Notes: generated from the letters alone by a model not told the origin. Numbered from the stretch's first letter, positions 34,102 through 43,401 are shown. The stretch: 60,217 nt of DNA from Streptomyces sp. CT34 (GCF_000805335.1 NZ_KN708638.1:7313305-7373521); one strand, 5' to 3'. Numbers and translations: made by a program.

Positions 34102-36144
34102 ATGCCTACCGCACCCCCCCAGAGGACCCAGACGTCCCAGGAGGCTCAGAGGTCCCACGGGGGACGGCACGGCCGGGCCTCGCTTCCCGAATCCGCCGCC
34201 GACTCGGCGATACGCGCCCGGCTGGTCCGGCTCGCCGCCGTCCCCTGTCTGCTCGTCGCCGTCATCTGCACCGGCGTCGCCGCCTTCGTGGTCCAGAGCG
34301 GCGGCGCCCGGCTCACCGGCCGGGAATGGCCGGTGCTCACCAGCGGACTCGTCGTGGTCTGCGTCATCGTGCTGATCGCCGGCGTCGCCGCGAACTCCGA
34401 GGCGCGCGCCGTGGTGAGCCGCTACGCGCGGCTGCGTCACGTGTGCGCCCGGAGCCAGTCCGAGCTGTACGACCTCCTCGACCGGGTCCGCCGTGACGAG
34501 TGGCTCGAGCACCGCGAACCCGAGCCGGCGCCGGAGCCCGGGGGCGACGCCCTCGACCTGCTCGCCCATGAAGTCGCCGCCGCGGGCCGGGCCGCCGAGG
34601 CGGCCGTCATCGACGCGGTGAGCATCGCCCGCTCCAACGCCACCGGGAACGAGCAGAAGTTGGAGGTCTTCGTCAACCTCGCCCGGCGGCTGCAATCCCT
34701 GGTGCACCGTCAGATCCAGGTGCTGGACGAGCTGGAGCACCAGGTCGAGGACCCGGACCTGCTCAAGGGCCTGTTCGTCGTCGACCATCTGGCCACCCGG
34801 GTCCGCCGGCACGCCGAGAATCTCGCCGTGCTCGGCGGCGCCGTCTCCCGTCGCCAGTGGACCCGCCCGATCACCATGACCGAGGTACTGCGCTCCTCGA
34901 CCGCCGAGGTCGAGCAGTACCCGCGGATCAAGCTGGTGCCGCCGGTGGAGGGCACCCTGCGCGGTACCGCCGTCGCCGATGTCGTCCACCTCCTCGCCGA
35001 ACTCGTCGAGAACGCCACCATCTACTCCGCCCCGGAGACACCGGTCACGGTGCGCGCGCAGCACGTCAAGGCGGGGCTCGCGATCGAGGTCGAGGACCGC
35101 GGCCTGGGGATGTCGGGGGAAGAGCAGGAGCAGATGAACCGGCTGCTCGCCGACCCCGAGCGGATGGATCTCACCGAGCTGCTGGACGACGGCCGGATCG
35201 GTCTCTACGTGGTCTCCTCGCTCGCCCAGCGGCACGGCATCGTCGTCCAGTTGCAGAGCAACATCTACGGCGGCGTGCAGGCCGTGCTGATCCTGCCGCC
35301 GTCGCTGCTCGGCGCCAACTCCGCGCAGGTACGGGACGAGTTCGACGGCTCGGTGGTGCCCCAGGCGTCCCTGGACTACCGCGACGAACCCGCCGCCGGT
35401 CACGGGCGCGCCCCGGGCGACGGCCGGGACGAGGGCGGTGCCGGCTCCTCGCACGACGGCGGGTACGGGCGGCACGACGACCTCATCTACCCCGGCGGGG
35501 GGTTCGACGCGACGACCGACGCCGGCAGCGAGGCCGCCCGTATGGTCGCCTACCACCGGGCGATGGCCCGCCTCGCGGCGGATGCCGACATCGACGCCGG
35601 CGCGATCGAGATCCGTCCGCCGGCCGGCGCCAAGGCCCGCCCGGCCGCGCCCGCGGAGGGCCGGCCCGCCGCGCCCGCCGTCCCCCGTCCGGCCGCGCCC
35701 GCCGACGGCCGGCCCACGCCGCCCGCCGACCCGCGCCCGGCCGCCCCCGCCGACAGCCGGCCCGCGGACCCGGGCCCCGTCGTCCTGCCGCCCCCGCCGC
35801 CCGCCGCCGACAACGGGTCCCGGCCGCGGTTGCCGCGCCGGATCAAGCAGACCCACATCGCGCCCGAACTCCGCGAAGACCCGCGGCAGCTGCCCCGCCG
35901 TCAGGGGACCGAGCGCATCCACGACCCCAACCTGATGGCCGCCTTCCAGCGCGGTTTCAGCCTCGGCGACCCCAGCTACGCGGCCGGCCGTACCACGGCC
36001 GGCCAGACCGCCGACGGCGCCGGCCACCCCCCGGGGCAGAACGGCGTTCCCGGCAGCCCCGGTGAACCCGACCTGCCCTTCGACCCTGACCACGACGCCC
36101 CGAAGGCCCGCCCCCGAGGAGACGACCACAATCATGGTGAGTGA
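34102..36144 (+). CDS. cvnA: Conservon CvnA: membrane sensor with histidine-kinase-like ATPase
   Basis: 680 residues. Two transmembrane helices at about residues 45-65 and 75-97 flank a very short outside loop (~10 residues). A helical dimerisation region with charged heptads (LRHVCARSQSELYDLLDRV) follows. The GHKL ATPase has N-box ELVENATIYS, G1 DRGLGM and G2 GRIGLYVVSS. After about residue 415 comes a long Pro/Ala/Arg-rich tail with repeated RPAAPA units. There is no clear phosphorylatable His box, as in other conservon A proteins, which are thought to govern the GTPase switch CvnD through CvnB/C. The stop overlaps cvnB by 11 nt. Confidence 0.9.
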   Translation: MPTAPPQRTQTSQEAQRSHGGRHGRASLPESAADSAIRARLVRLAAVPCLLVAVICTGVAAFVVQSGGARLTGREWPVLTSGLVVVCVIVLIAGVAANSEARAVVSRYARLRHVCARSQSELYDLLDRVRRDEWLEHREPEPAPEPGGDALDLLAHEVAAAGRAAEAAVIDAVSIARSNATGNEQKLEVFVNLARRLQSLVHRQIQVLDELEHQVEDPDLLKGLFVVDHLATRVRRHAENLAVLGGAVSRRQWTRPITMTEVLRSSTAEVEQYPRIKLVPPVEGTLRGTAVADVVHLLAELVENATIYSAPETPVTVRAQHVKAGLAIEVEDRGLGMSGEEQEQMNRLLADPERMDLTELLDDGRIGLYVVSSLAQRHGIVVQLQSNIYGGVQAVLILPPSLLGANSAQVRDEFDGSVVPQASLDYRDEPAAGHGRAPGDGRDEGGAGSSHDGGYGRHDDLIYPGGGFDATTDAGSEAARMVAYHRAMARLAADADIDAGAIEIRPPAGAKARPAAPAEGRPAAPAVPRPAAPADGRPTPPADPRPAAPADSRPADPGPVVLPPPPPAADNGSRPRLPRRIKQTHIAPELREDPRQLPRRQGTERIHDPNLMAAFQRGFSLGDPSYAAGRTTAGQTADGAGHPPGQNGVPGSPGEPDLPFDPDHDAPKARPRGDDHNHGE

Positions 36145-36583
36145 TGTGCATGCGCAGACGCACGCCGAGTTCCGCGGCGGTCAGCACACCGACCTTTCCT
36201 GGCTGCTGACCGGACTCGTACAGCGCGTACCGCACACCCGAAGCGCCGTTCTGCTGTCCTCCGACGGCCTGGTCAAGGCCTCCCACGGCTTCGAACCCGA
36301 TGTCGCCGACCACATGGCGGCGCTGGCCTCCGGTCTGTACTCGCTCGCCCGCAGCGCCGGCGCGCGATTCGGGGAGGGCAGCGACGTCCTCCAGGTCGTC
36401 GTCGAGCTGGAGGAGACCTTTCTGTTCGTCTCGGCCGCCGGCACCGGCGCCTGCCTGGCGGTGCTCGCCGGGCGCGATGCCGACGCCGCGGTGCTCGGCT
36501 ACGAGATGGGGATGCTCGTCAAGAGCGTCCGGCCGTACCTGTCCACCCCCGCGCGCCATCAGGCCCCGGCGGAGGGTCGTTGA
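36134..36583 (+). CDS. cvnB: Conservon CvnB: roadblock/LC7 protein
   Basis: 149 residues, mostly one roadblock/LC7 domain: LSWLLTGLVQRVPHTRSAVLLSSDGLVKASHGF at the start and VLGYEMGMLVKSVRPYL at the end. Roadblock proteins of the MglB type regulate small GTPases, here CvnD. ATG at 36134 inside the end of cvnA; the stop overlaps the cvnC start (TTGA). Confidence 0.92.
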   Translation: MVSDVHAQTHAEFRGGQHTDLSWLLTGLVQRVPHTRSAVLLSSDGLVKASHGFEPDVADHMAALASGLYSLARSAGARFGEGSDVLQVVVELEETFLFVSAAGTGACLAVLAGRDADAAVLGYEMGMLVKSVRPYLSTPARHQAPAEGR

Positions 36584-36984
36584 CCGTGGCCCTGCCTCGC
36601 CGACGGTGGCCGGGCGGGCAACCCCTGTACGACGGGGCCGCGGGCGAGATGATCCGCCCGTTCACCGTCAGTACCGGCCGGACCCGCCCCACGGCGCAGT
36701 TCGACCTGCTGACCTTGGTGCTGGCGACCGGACGGCGACCCGCGGGCTCCCAGGGGCCGGACCACGTCCGCGTCCTGGGGCTGTGCGAACGGCCGGTCTC
36801 GGTCGCCGAGATCGCCGCGCACATACGGCTTCCGGCCGTGGTCACCAAGGTGCTCCTGGCCGATCTCGTCGCCTGCGGCGCGCTCACCGCGCGGGCCCCC
36901 GCCGCCGTTTCGGCCGGGTCCGCGTCCCGTACCGACCGTGCGCTGCTGGAGGCGGTGCTGCATGGACTTCGTCAACGACTGTGA
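36580..36984 (+). CDS. cvnC: Conservon CvnC: DUF742 protein
   Basis: 134 residues from TTG at 36580 that overlaps the cvnB stop; a GTG two codons on is an alternative. The DUF742 pattern is clear: IRPFTVSTGRTRP near the start, then an HTH-like RPVSVAEIAAHIRLPAVVTKVLLADL. Its fixed place between CvnB and CvnD supports the call. The role is unproven; the winged-helix-like part suggests a protein or DNA contact. Overlaps cvnD by 23 nt. Confidence 0.92.
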   Translation: MTVALPRRRWPGGQPLYDGAAGEMIRPFTVSTGRTRPTAQFDLLTLVLATGRRPAGSQGPDHVRVLGLCERPVSVAEIAAHIRLPAVVTKVLLADLVACGALTARAPAAVSAGSASRTDRALLEAVLHGLRQRL

Positions 36985-37582
36985 CCCCCGGGACACGGGG
37001 GACCCCGGCCCCGATCCGTTCCCGACCGCGCTCAAGATCCTGGTCGCGGGCGGGTTCGGGGTCGGCAAGACCACCTTCGTCGGTGCGGTGAGCGAGATCG
37101 AGCCGCTCAGCACCGAGGAACTCATCACCCAGATCAGCGTCGGCACCGACGACCTGGCCGGGGTCGAGGAGAAGAACACCACGACCGTCGCGATGGACTT
37201 CGGCCGGATCACCCTCGACTCGGACCATGTCCTCTACCTTTTCGGCACGCCCGGTCAGACCCGTTTCTGGTTCCTGTGGAACGAACTGTCCGACGGCGCC
37301 CTCGGCGCGGTCATCCTCGCCGACACCCGGCGCCTCGACCAGTGCTTCGCCGCGGTCGACTTCTTCGAGCGTCGCGGCATCCAATTCATCGTCGCCGTCA
37401 ACGAGTTCGACGGCTCCTACCACTACGAGCCCGACGAGGTGCGCGCCGCCATAGACCTCGCGCCGGAGGTCCCGGTCGTCCTCTGTGACGCCCGGCAGTG
37501 TTCCTCCGGCAGCCATGTCCTGGTGTCCCTCGTCGAGTACTTGCTCACCCCCGCCCTCGCCGCCACCCCGGAGCTCCCGTGA
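36962..37582 (+). CDS. cvnD: Conservon CvnD: small Ras-like GTPase
   Basis: 206 residues. P-loop GGFGVGKTTFV near residue 30, switch-II GTPGQTRFWF near residue 90, and an NxxD guanine-specificity motif in VAVNEFDGS (Glu replaces the usual Lys, as in other MglA/CvnD GTPases). It is the output switch of the conservon. ATG at 36962 lies inside cvnC, and its stop overlaps the GAF-gene GTG, so all five genes are translationally coupled. Confidence 0.93.
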   Translation: MDFVNDCDPRDTGDPGPDPFPTALKILVAGGFGVGKTTFVGAVSEIEPLSTEELITQISVGTDDLAGVEEKNTTTVAMDFGRITLDSDHVLYLFGTPGQTRFWFLWNELSDGALGAVILADTRRLDQCFAAVDFFERRGIQFIVAVNEFDGSYHYEPDEVRAAIDLAPEVPVVLCDARQCSSGSHVLVSLVEYLLTPALAATPELP

Positions 37583-38274
37583 ACTACCCGTCCCGATACC
37601 CCTTCTCCCACTACCCCGCCTCGCGCTACCCCTCTTCCCGTATCCCTTACGTGTCTTACGACCCGACCCGCCATCTGCTGCTCACCCCGCAGGACGACGA
37701 GGCCCCGGCCCGGGTCCGAAGGCTGCGCGAGCTGGGCATCGGCAAGAATCCGCTGCCCGCGTTCGACGACTTCGCGCGCAAGCTCGCGCGGACCACCGAT
37801 ACCCCGTACGCCATGGTCAACTTCATCGACGAGCACGAGCAGTACTTCGCCGGTCTCTACGTACCAGGACAGGACAAGGCCATCGAGCTGGGCCCGGCGC
37901 CCGCCAGCGGCCGGCCGGGCCGGGGGATGGCCCGCGATCACGGCTACTGCCCGCACGTCGTGGTACGGCGCAAGGCACTGGTCCTGGAGGACGTCTGCGA
38001 CTATCCGCGGTTCGCCGGCAACCCCGTCGTCGACGAGCTCGGTATCCGCACCTATATGGGCGCGCCGCTGATCGACCATACGGGGATGACGCTGGGCACC
38101 GTCTGCGTCGTCGACCTCGAACCGCGCCCCTGGGGGCGGGAGGGGCTGCACACGATCAAGTCGCTGGCCGCCGAACTCGTTGAGCAGATCCACGAGATGG
38201 AGCGCCGGCAGAAGGAGTCCGAGTCCGAGAAGCAGCCCGGGTCCGAGGAGCGGTCGGGGTCCGAGGAGTCCTGA
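37579..38274 (+). CDS. GAF-domain protein, fifth member of the conservon
   Basis: 231 residues. The N-terminal ~45 residues are Tyr/Pro/Ser-rich (repeats like SRYP/SHYP); a GAF domain spans roughly 60-215 (YAMVNFIDEHEQYFAGL, DHGYCPHVVVRRKALVLEDV, TYMGAPLIDHTGMTLGTVCV). The last ~20 residues are a charged Glu/Ser tail. GHGYC/DHGYC-type GAF proteins bind small molecules or haem in some bacteria; the ligand here is unknown. The GTG overlaps the cvnD stop by four bases, so it is part of the conservon operon. Other conservons carry a P450 at this place. Confidence 0.85.
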   Translation: MNYPSRYPFSHYPASRYPSSRIPYVSYDPTRHLLLTPQDDEAPARVRRLRELGIGKNPLPAFDDFARKLARTTDTPYAMVNFIDEHEQYFAGLYVPGQDKAIELGPAPASGRPGRGMARDHGYCPHVVVRRKALVLEDVCDYPRFAGNPVVDELGIRTYMGAPLIDHTGMTLGTVCVVDLEPRPWGREGLHTIKSLAAELVEQIHEMERRQKESESEKQPGSEERSGSEES

Positions 38275-38362
38275 ACCGGAGCGTCCGGCCCCGGGACACG
38301 TCACTCGCTCCGGGACCCGGTACGGCGGTGGCCGCGCCCGACCCTGACCCGCCGGACGGCCC

Positions 38363-38477
38363 CTGGGCCCTGTCGTCGAACTCCCGCCTGCCGGCGCCCG
38401 GCACGCCGAGAGCACGCACCGGACGCCGCCCGGCCCGCCCTTCGGGCGGACGACGGGAGTGTGACGACAGGGCCTAG
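38363..38477. mobile_element. MITE-like non-autonomous element, copy 1
   Basis: A core of 107 bp (38367-38473) is bounded by imperfect ~21-bp terminal inverted repeats: left GCCCTGTCGTCGAACTCCCG; the right end is its reverse complement with two mismatches. CTGG flanks it on the left, CTAG on the right; the CTAG supplies the TAG stop of the acyl-CoA dehydrogenase gene. Inside is a GCCCGCCC-TTCG-GGGCGGGC-like hairpin. About 78 bp match, in opposite orientation, the element at 49935-50169. No transposase is encoded; the termini look like those of Streptomyces IS5-type elements as I recall them. Confidence 0.75.
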
Positions 38478-39724
38478 ATCAGCCGGGCGAGCGCCGCCGG
38501 CCCGTCCGGCAGCTCCCCTTCCTCCGGCAGGTCGGCCGGATCCCGTCGTACCCGTTCCGCGAGCCGGCTGGACCACTCGCCCTTGGTCTGGCCCAGCGCC
38601 AGTTCGCCCAGCCGCAGCAGCTGGATGTCCGAGGTGCCGGCCGGCGCGAAGATGTGGTGTGCGTCGCGCAGGAAGCGCTCCACGGGGCGGTCGGTGAACA
38701 GCCCGCAGGCGGCGTGGACGTCCATCGCGTCGCGGGCCGATTCCAGGGCCGACTCCACGTTGACCAGCTTGGCGTTCATCAGCTCCGCGTCGCACGGCAG
38801 CCCCTGGTCCAGGAGATGGACCGCGTGGTACGCGGACAGCCGGGCGAGCAGCAGCCGGGACTGGATCCGGCCGAGTTTGAGTTTGACGGCTCCCAGGGCG
38901 GCGAGCGGTTTGCCGTAGCGCTGCCGCTCGGTGCAGAACCGGGTGGTCTCGTCCAGCACCGCCTGGTGGATGCCCAGTGACACCGCGGTCAGATTGGGCC
39001 GCCCGTAGAGCACGCTGGAGGAGTACGCCACGGACAGCCCGTCGCCCTCCTTGCCCAGCAGATTGGCCGCGGGCACCCGGCAGTTGTCGAAGAACAGCTC
39101 GCCGAAACTGAAGCCGTGCAGTCCCATGGTGGGCTGCTCGGCGCCGACCCGGAAGCCGGGGGTGCCGGTCTCGACGAGGAAGGCCGACAGCCCCTTGGAG
39201 CCCTCGCCGGTGCGGACCACCACGCCGTGCAGATCGCCGACATGGCTGTTGCCGACGTAGATCTTCTGGCCGTTGAGGACGTAGTCGTCGCCGTCCCGGA
39301 CCGCCGTGGAGGCCATGCCCAGCACATGGCCGCCGGACTGCGGTTCGGTGACCGCGATGGTCGGCAGGCAGTCGCCGGACGCGATGGCCGGCAGCCAGGT
39401 CTTCTTCTGCTCCTCGCTGCCGAAGTGGACGATCTTCGCGACGCCCAGCTGGGATGCCTGCACCATGGCTCCCATCGCGGCGCTGACCCGTGAGAGTTCC
39501 TCGATGATGAGGGTCTTGGCGACGTGGCCCGCGCCCATCCCGCCGTAGGCGCGGTGCACCGTCGCACCGATCCAGCCCTGACGGGCGATCAGTCGCGACA
39601 GGTCGTGGCAGACCGTGCGGTGCGCCTCCATCTCCGCAATCCGGGGCCGGACCTCGCGCTCGGCGAAGTCCCGCACCCGCTGCCGGAGTGCCTCGTGCCG
39701 CTGGTCGGTGAAGTAGCGCTGCAA
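38474..39724 (-). CDS. Acyl-CoA dehydrogenase
   Basis: 416 residues. The FAD/substrate region ITV-like IAVTEPQSGGHVLG lies in the middle domain, and HAACGLFTDRPVERFLRDAHHIFAPAGTSDI is in the C-terminal helical domain near the usual catalytic position. The TTG at 39724, preceded by GGAGGAGG at 7 nt, is chosen as start because no ATG or GTG fits the conserved QRYFTDQRHEALR opening. The family oxidises acyl-CoA thioesters at C2-C3; chain specificity is not predictable. Its TAG stop lies in the boundary CTAG of the MITE-like element. It stands alone, without electron-transfer partners nearby. Confidence 0.87.
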   Translation of the reverse strand: MQRYFTDQRHEALRQRVRDFAEREVRPRIAEMEAHRTVCHDLSRLIARQGWIGATVHRAYGGMGAGHVAKTLIIEELSRVSAAMGAMVQASQLGVAKIVHFGSEEQKKTWLPAIASGDCLPTIAVTEPQSGGHVLGMASTAVRDGDDYVLNGQKIYVGNSHVGDLHGVVVRTGEGSKGLSAFLVETGTPGFRVGAEQPTMGLHGFSFGELFFDNCRVPAANLLGKEGDGLSVAYSSSVLYGRPNLTAVSLGIHQAVLDETTRFCTERQRYGKPLAALGAVKLKLGRIQSRLLLARLSAYHAVHLLDQGLPCDAELMNAKLVNVESALESARDAMDVHAACGLFTDRPVERFLRDAHHIFAPAGTSDIQLLRLGELALGQTKGEWSSRLAERVRRDPADLPEEGELPDGPAALARLI

Positions 39725-39945
39725 AACGAGCCCTCCTCCGCGATCTGCCCCGCGCCGGCCGCTCCCTCCTCGGGGCGGCACCGGCGGCGCCGCCTGTGGT
39801 CGTACCGGAATGTGATGTGTCGCTTACCGCGTGCAACACCCGTTGGCATACCTACTGCGCACGGAGCGAAACCTCAGGCGGGTGCGTTTGCGTGAGTGCC
39901 GGCGCACGCGGAACGGCCGCACAACCCCCGGTGCGCGCAACGCCG

Positions 39946-39981
39946 GTGGCGCGGCCCCGGGTCGTCCCGGAGCCGCGCCAC
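39946..39981 (-). terminator. Terminator hairpin downstream of the beta-propeller amidohydrolase
   Basis: A perfect 10-bp outer stem GTGGCGCGGC (39946-39955) / GCCGCGCCAC (39972-39981) with an inner CCGGG/CCCGG stem and a TCGT-type loop. It lies 39 nt past the minus-strand stop at 40020. No T tract. Confidence 0.7.
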
Positions 39982-40019
39982 CCCGCGCCACCCGCCGCCG
40001 CGGCGATCGGTACCGCAGG

Positions 40020-43000
40020 TCAGTGGCCGGTGCCGCAGCAGGACTCGCGCCGCTGCTGGCGGCCCACCTCCAGCCAGTCGGTGTCGTCCGCAGCCGCCGA
40101 GCGCAGCGCATGCCCGCCGGGCGCGGGGAAGGCGTCCACCAACGCCCGCTGCTCGTACGGCCGGCCGCCCTTGACCACCGCCGAGGTCCGCACCAGGGTG
40201 CTGAAATCGCTGAACGGATCGCCGTCCACCAGCGTCATGTCGCCCAGCTTGCCGACCTCCAGCGTCCCCAGGTCCCGCTCCGCGCCGAACACCCGGGCCG
40301 GCAGCGCGGTCGCCGTCCGCAGCGCCTGGCTCACCGTCAGCCCGCCGCGGTGCAGCGCCCGCAGGGCCAGGTGCAGCGAGAGCCCGACCGCCACCAGCGG
40401 CTGGTCGGTGCCCAGTGCGATCAGCCCGCCGCCGCTCAGAATCCGCCGGTAGACACCCACTTCGGTCTGGATGTCGGCCAGTTGCGCGGGCGTCGCGCGG
40501 TGCCCGGCGCCCTCCCGTACGACCGCGGTGTCCCACGGCGGCATCAGCCTGGTCACCCGCGCGTCCTCGGCCAGCGCCGGATCCTCGCCGATCAGCGCGG
40601 TCGCCGAGAACGGGGTGGCGAGCATGCGGAAGTCGCTGCCGGTGTAGATCTCCTCGACGTCCTGGTAGGCATGCCCGGTGCCGGACACCGCGTGTCCGAA
40701 CTCCAGCCGCTGGGTGGCCTGGAGATGGGTCGTCAGATCGTGCCCCAGCTGAATTCCCGGGGTGAGCAGATGGCTCCCGGCGCGCACCCCGAGCCGCTCG
40801 TGGGCGAACCGCGCGGCCTCGGCCATCACCCAACCCGGTGCCCGGACATAGGTCTTGACGAAGTCCCAGTCCAGCGCCGCGCCGCGCTCCAGCGACCGGC
40901 GCAGCCCCTCCCGGGTGCGGTGCGCCCGCCCCATGCTGTACGCGACCCGGCCGCCGTCCAGCAGCTCACCACAGCTCAGCAGCCGCGGCCCGGTGAGCGC
41001 CCCGGCGGCCAACGCCTCCCGTAGCCGGGCCTGTTCGTAGGAGAAGCCGCCGCAGGAGACGGTGGTGGTGATGCCGTACGCGAGCTGGAGCGCGGTCTGC
41101 CGGCCGCCGTAGGTCGTCTGCCAGGGGTGCGTGTGCGCGTCCCACAGGCCGGGCAGCACGGTCTTCGCCGAGGCGTCCACCCGACGGGCGGTTCCGGCCC
41201 GGGACGCCCGGTGGGGCTCCACGGCCGTGATCCGCCCCTCCCGGACGACGATGTCGACGTCCTCGCGCACCGCCTCGCCGGTCCCGTCCCAGAAGCGGCC
41301 CGCGTGTACGACGGTGTCTTGGGCGCGCGCCCCGCGGCGTTGCAGCGCGACCGGTACGGTCCGCGCCGGACCGCCGGCCGCCGGGACCAGCCGCAGCTTC
41401 CCCGCCGAGAGGTACAGCAGCGTCGCGGAGTCCCCGGACCACGACGGATGATCGGCACTCTCCTCGGTCAGCTGCCGCGGGGCACCGTCCGGCGTACCGT
41501 CGGGCCGCACCGGCAGCACCCACAGCGCCGACTCGGCGATCAGCGCCAGCAACCGGCCGTCCGGCGACCAGACCGGGCCGGAGTCGTAGCGGTCGGCTAT
41601 CGAGACATGCTCGGCGACCGGGTACAGCCGGTCCTTGCCGGTCTCGGCGTCGACGATCCGGATGACGTTGTAGCCCTCGCGGAACCGGCGGTTGAGCCGG
41701 TTTCGGTCGCACAGCGCCAGATAGCGCCCGTCCGGCGACCAGCTGGGCCGGCCCGGCAGCCCGCCCGCGCCCATCGGCGTGGCCAGCACCTTCTCCGTGC
41801 CGTCCGCCAGCGTCCGGACGACGAGGTTGCCCGACATGTCGAGCGCGGCCAGCCGCCCGCCGTCCGGGGACAGCGCCGGCTGCACCCGCCCGCCGGTCGC
41901 CAGCACCGTCTCCGTCCCGGACTCCAGGTCCCGGCGGCGCACCGCGAACAGCCCGTCCCGGTCGTCCGCGTACACCAGCGACCGGCCGTCCCGCGACCAG
42001 CTCGGCGCGAGCACATAGCGGGTGGCGTCGGCGGCGGTGATCCGGCGCGGCGCGCCGCCGCCCGAAGTGGGTGCCAGCCACAGGGAGTTGAGCGCGGCGA
42101 AGGCGACCTTGCGGCCGTCGGGGGAGAGCGCGGGCAGATGCACCCCGCGCACCGGACCGGCCGCGGTGCGCTCGAAGCCGTAGTCCTTGACGCGGTATTC
42201 GGGGCGGTGCAGCGGCAGTCGGGCGGCGAAGGGTATCCGCTCGGCGTGCTCCGGGGCGTCCGGCCGCACGATCCGGAACTGGCCGCCGACCGTCAGCAGC
42301 AGCTCGTCGCGCGACACCCAGCGCGGCGGCACCGGCTCCACGTCACCGCCGACCGCGACCGCCGCACCGTCCACCACCAGCGTGCAGGTCGGCCCCGGAT
42401 GGTCGGTGGTCCGCAGGTACGCCAGCCGGCCGGCCGGGGAGAGCGCCGGGACCATCACCTGGGCGGCGGCGGTCTCGGTGTGCTCGACGCGTATCGCGCC
42501 CTGCCCGTCGGCGGGCACCGACGCGACCGTACGGGACGCCAGCGTGGTGCCGGACACCCGCCCGCGGACGAAGAAGAGCCGCGAGCCGTCCGGCGACCAG
42601 CACGGGTCGAAGTCCTCCCAGGCGCCGTCCTGATGGGGACCCTCCTGGCCGGGCAGCCCGGTCACCCGGGTCAGCCGCCCGGTCGTGACCTCCAGCACCC
42701 ATAACCGGTACGGGCTGCCGCTCACCGCGTCGCCGCCGCGCTCCGAGGCGAACGCGATCCGGGTCCCGTCCGGCGACCAGGCGGGCCCGCGGTCGTCCCA
42801 GGGGCCGTCGGTCAGCTGCTTGAGGCCGGAGCCGTCGGGGTGCAGCGTCCAGAGATGGAAGTTGCCGCCCCGGTAGGCGCAGACGGCGATCCGGCGGCCG
42901 TCGGGGGAGTACACCGGGCGGGTCGGCTCCAGGTCGGGCGGGGTGAGCGCCACCGCGTCACCGCCGGAGCGGGGCAGCGACCACAGGACGTTCTGGACCT

Positions 43001-43235
43001 CGGCGACCAGTCGGTCGCCGGCCGGGGCCAGGGAGGCCGCGCCATCGGTCGCGGCGGTGAAGGAGAGGGTGGCGCCGGACGCACCGGCGGCGGGCTGTGC
43101 CGACGCGGGCGCGGGGGCGGCGACCCCGGCGAGGCCGGCCGCCGCGGCGACCGAGGCGGTGCCCTGGAGAAATCTGCGGCGGGACAGCGGCGAACGCCGG
43201 ATCGGAGCGTCGCCGGAATGGTCTGTGGTGTCCAA
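40020..43235 (-). CDS. Tat-exported beta-propeller (TolB/PD40)-amidohydrolase fusion
   Basis: 1071 residues from TTG at 43235 (AGGAGG 5 nt upstream). A twin-arginine signal, SRRRFLQG then an Ala-rich hydrophobic stretch ending ASAQPA, covers residues ~15-50. About ten PD40-type repeats follow (WSPDGTRIAF, WSPDGSRLFF, LSPDGRKVAF, WSPDGRYLAL and others), up to residue ~700. The C-terminal ~350 residues are an amidohydrolase with the metal motif LWDAHTHPWQ and late ALGTDQPLVAVG. It ends in Cys-rich ESCCGTGH. Codon 178 is TTA (42702-42704). Probably an exported metal hydrolase acting on peptides or cyclic amides, the propeller guiding substrate entry (inference). Divergent from the alpha/beta hydrolase. 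Confidence 0.85.
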   Translation of the reverse strand: MDTTDHSGDAPIRRSPLSRRRFLQGTASVAAAAGLAGVAAPAPASAQPAAGASGATLSFTAATDGAASLAPAGDRLVAEVQNVLWSLPRSGGDAVALTPPDLEPTRPVYSPDGRRIAVCAYRGGNFHLWTLHPDGSGLKQLTDGPWDDRGPAWSPDGTRIAFASERGGDAVSGSPYRLWVLEVTTGRLTRVTGLPGQEGPHQDGAWEDFDPCWSPDGSRLFFVRGRVSGTTLASRTVASVPADGQGAIRVEHTETAAAQVMVPALSPAGRLAYLRTTDHPGPTCTLVVDGAAVAVGGDVEPVPPRWVSRDELLLTVGGQFRIVRPDAPEHAERIPFAARLPLHRPEYRVKDYGFERTAAGPVRGVHLPALSPDGRKVAFAALNSLWLAPTSGGGAPRRITAADATRYVLAPSWSRDGRSLVYADDRDGLFAVRRRDLESGTETVLATGGRVQPALSPDGGRLAALDMSGNLVVRTLADGTEKVLATPMGAGGLPGRPSWSPDGRYLALCDRNRLNRRFREGYNVIRIVDAETGKDRLYPVAEHVSIADRYDSGPVWSPDGRLLALIAESALWVLPVRPDGTPDGAPRQLTEESADHPSWSGDSATLLYLSAGKLRLVPAAGGPARTVPVALQRRGARAQDTVVHAGRFWDGTGEAVREDVDIVVREGRITAVEPHRASRAGTARRVDASAKTVLPGLWDAHTHPWQTTYGGRQTALQLAYGITTTVSCGGFSYEQARLREALAAGALTGPRLLSCGELLDGGRVAYSMGRAHRTREGLRRSLERGAALDWDFVKTYVRAPGWVMAEAARFAHERLGVRAGSHLLTPGIQLGHDLTTHLQATQRLEFGHAVSGTGHAYQDVEEIYTGSDFRMLATPFSATALIGEDPALAEDARVTRLMPPWDTAVVREGAGHRATPAQLADIQTEVGVYRRILSGGGLIALGTDQPLVAVGLSLHLALRALHRGGLTVSQALRTATALPARVFGAERDLGTLEVGKLGDMTLVDGDPFSDFSTLVRTSAVVKGGRPYEQRALVDAFPAPGGHALRSAAADDTDWLEVGRQQRRESCCGTGH

Positions 43236-43401
43236 CGGTCCTCCTGCGAAAGGGGGTTGCGGCACAGGGCCGACACAGAACCGAACGATCGTGCCACGCG
43301 GCACGGGCCGTGGGCCAACTCCGCCGCGCGCCCCGTGGCGCACCGCCGCCCGGCAGGCCAGAGTGGGCGCGACCGACGCCCGCCAGCCCCAGGAGGCAAC
43401 G

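Noticed and set aside
35640..35790. Repeated RPAAPA coding units in cvnA as a DNA minisatellite
   Set aside because: Units are degenerate in length and sequence and keep the reading frame; they look like a flexible protein linker rather than a mobile repeat.
33928..36135. Minus-strand frame opposite cvnA
   Set aside because: Val/Gly/Arg low-complexity shadow of a well-supported conservon gene.
34102..38274. Reading cvnA-D as an ordinary two-component system
   Set aside because: There is no response regulator and no clear phospho-His box; the order ATPase, roadblock, DUF742, GTPase is that of a conservon.
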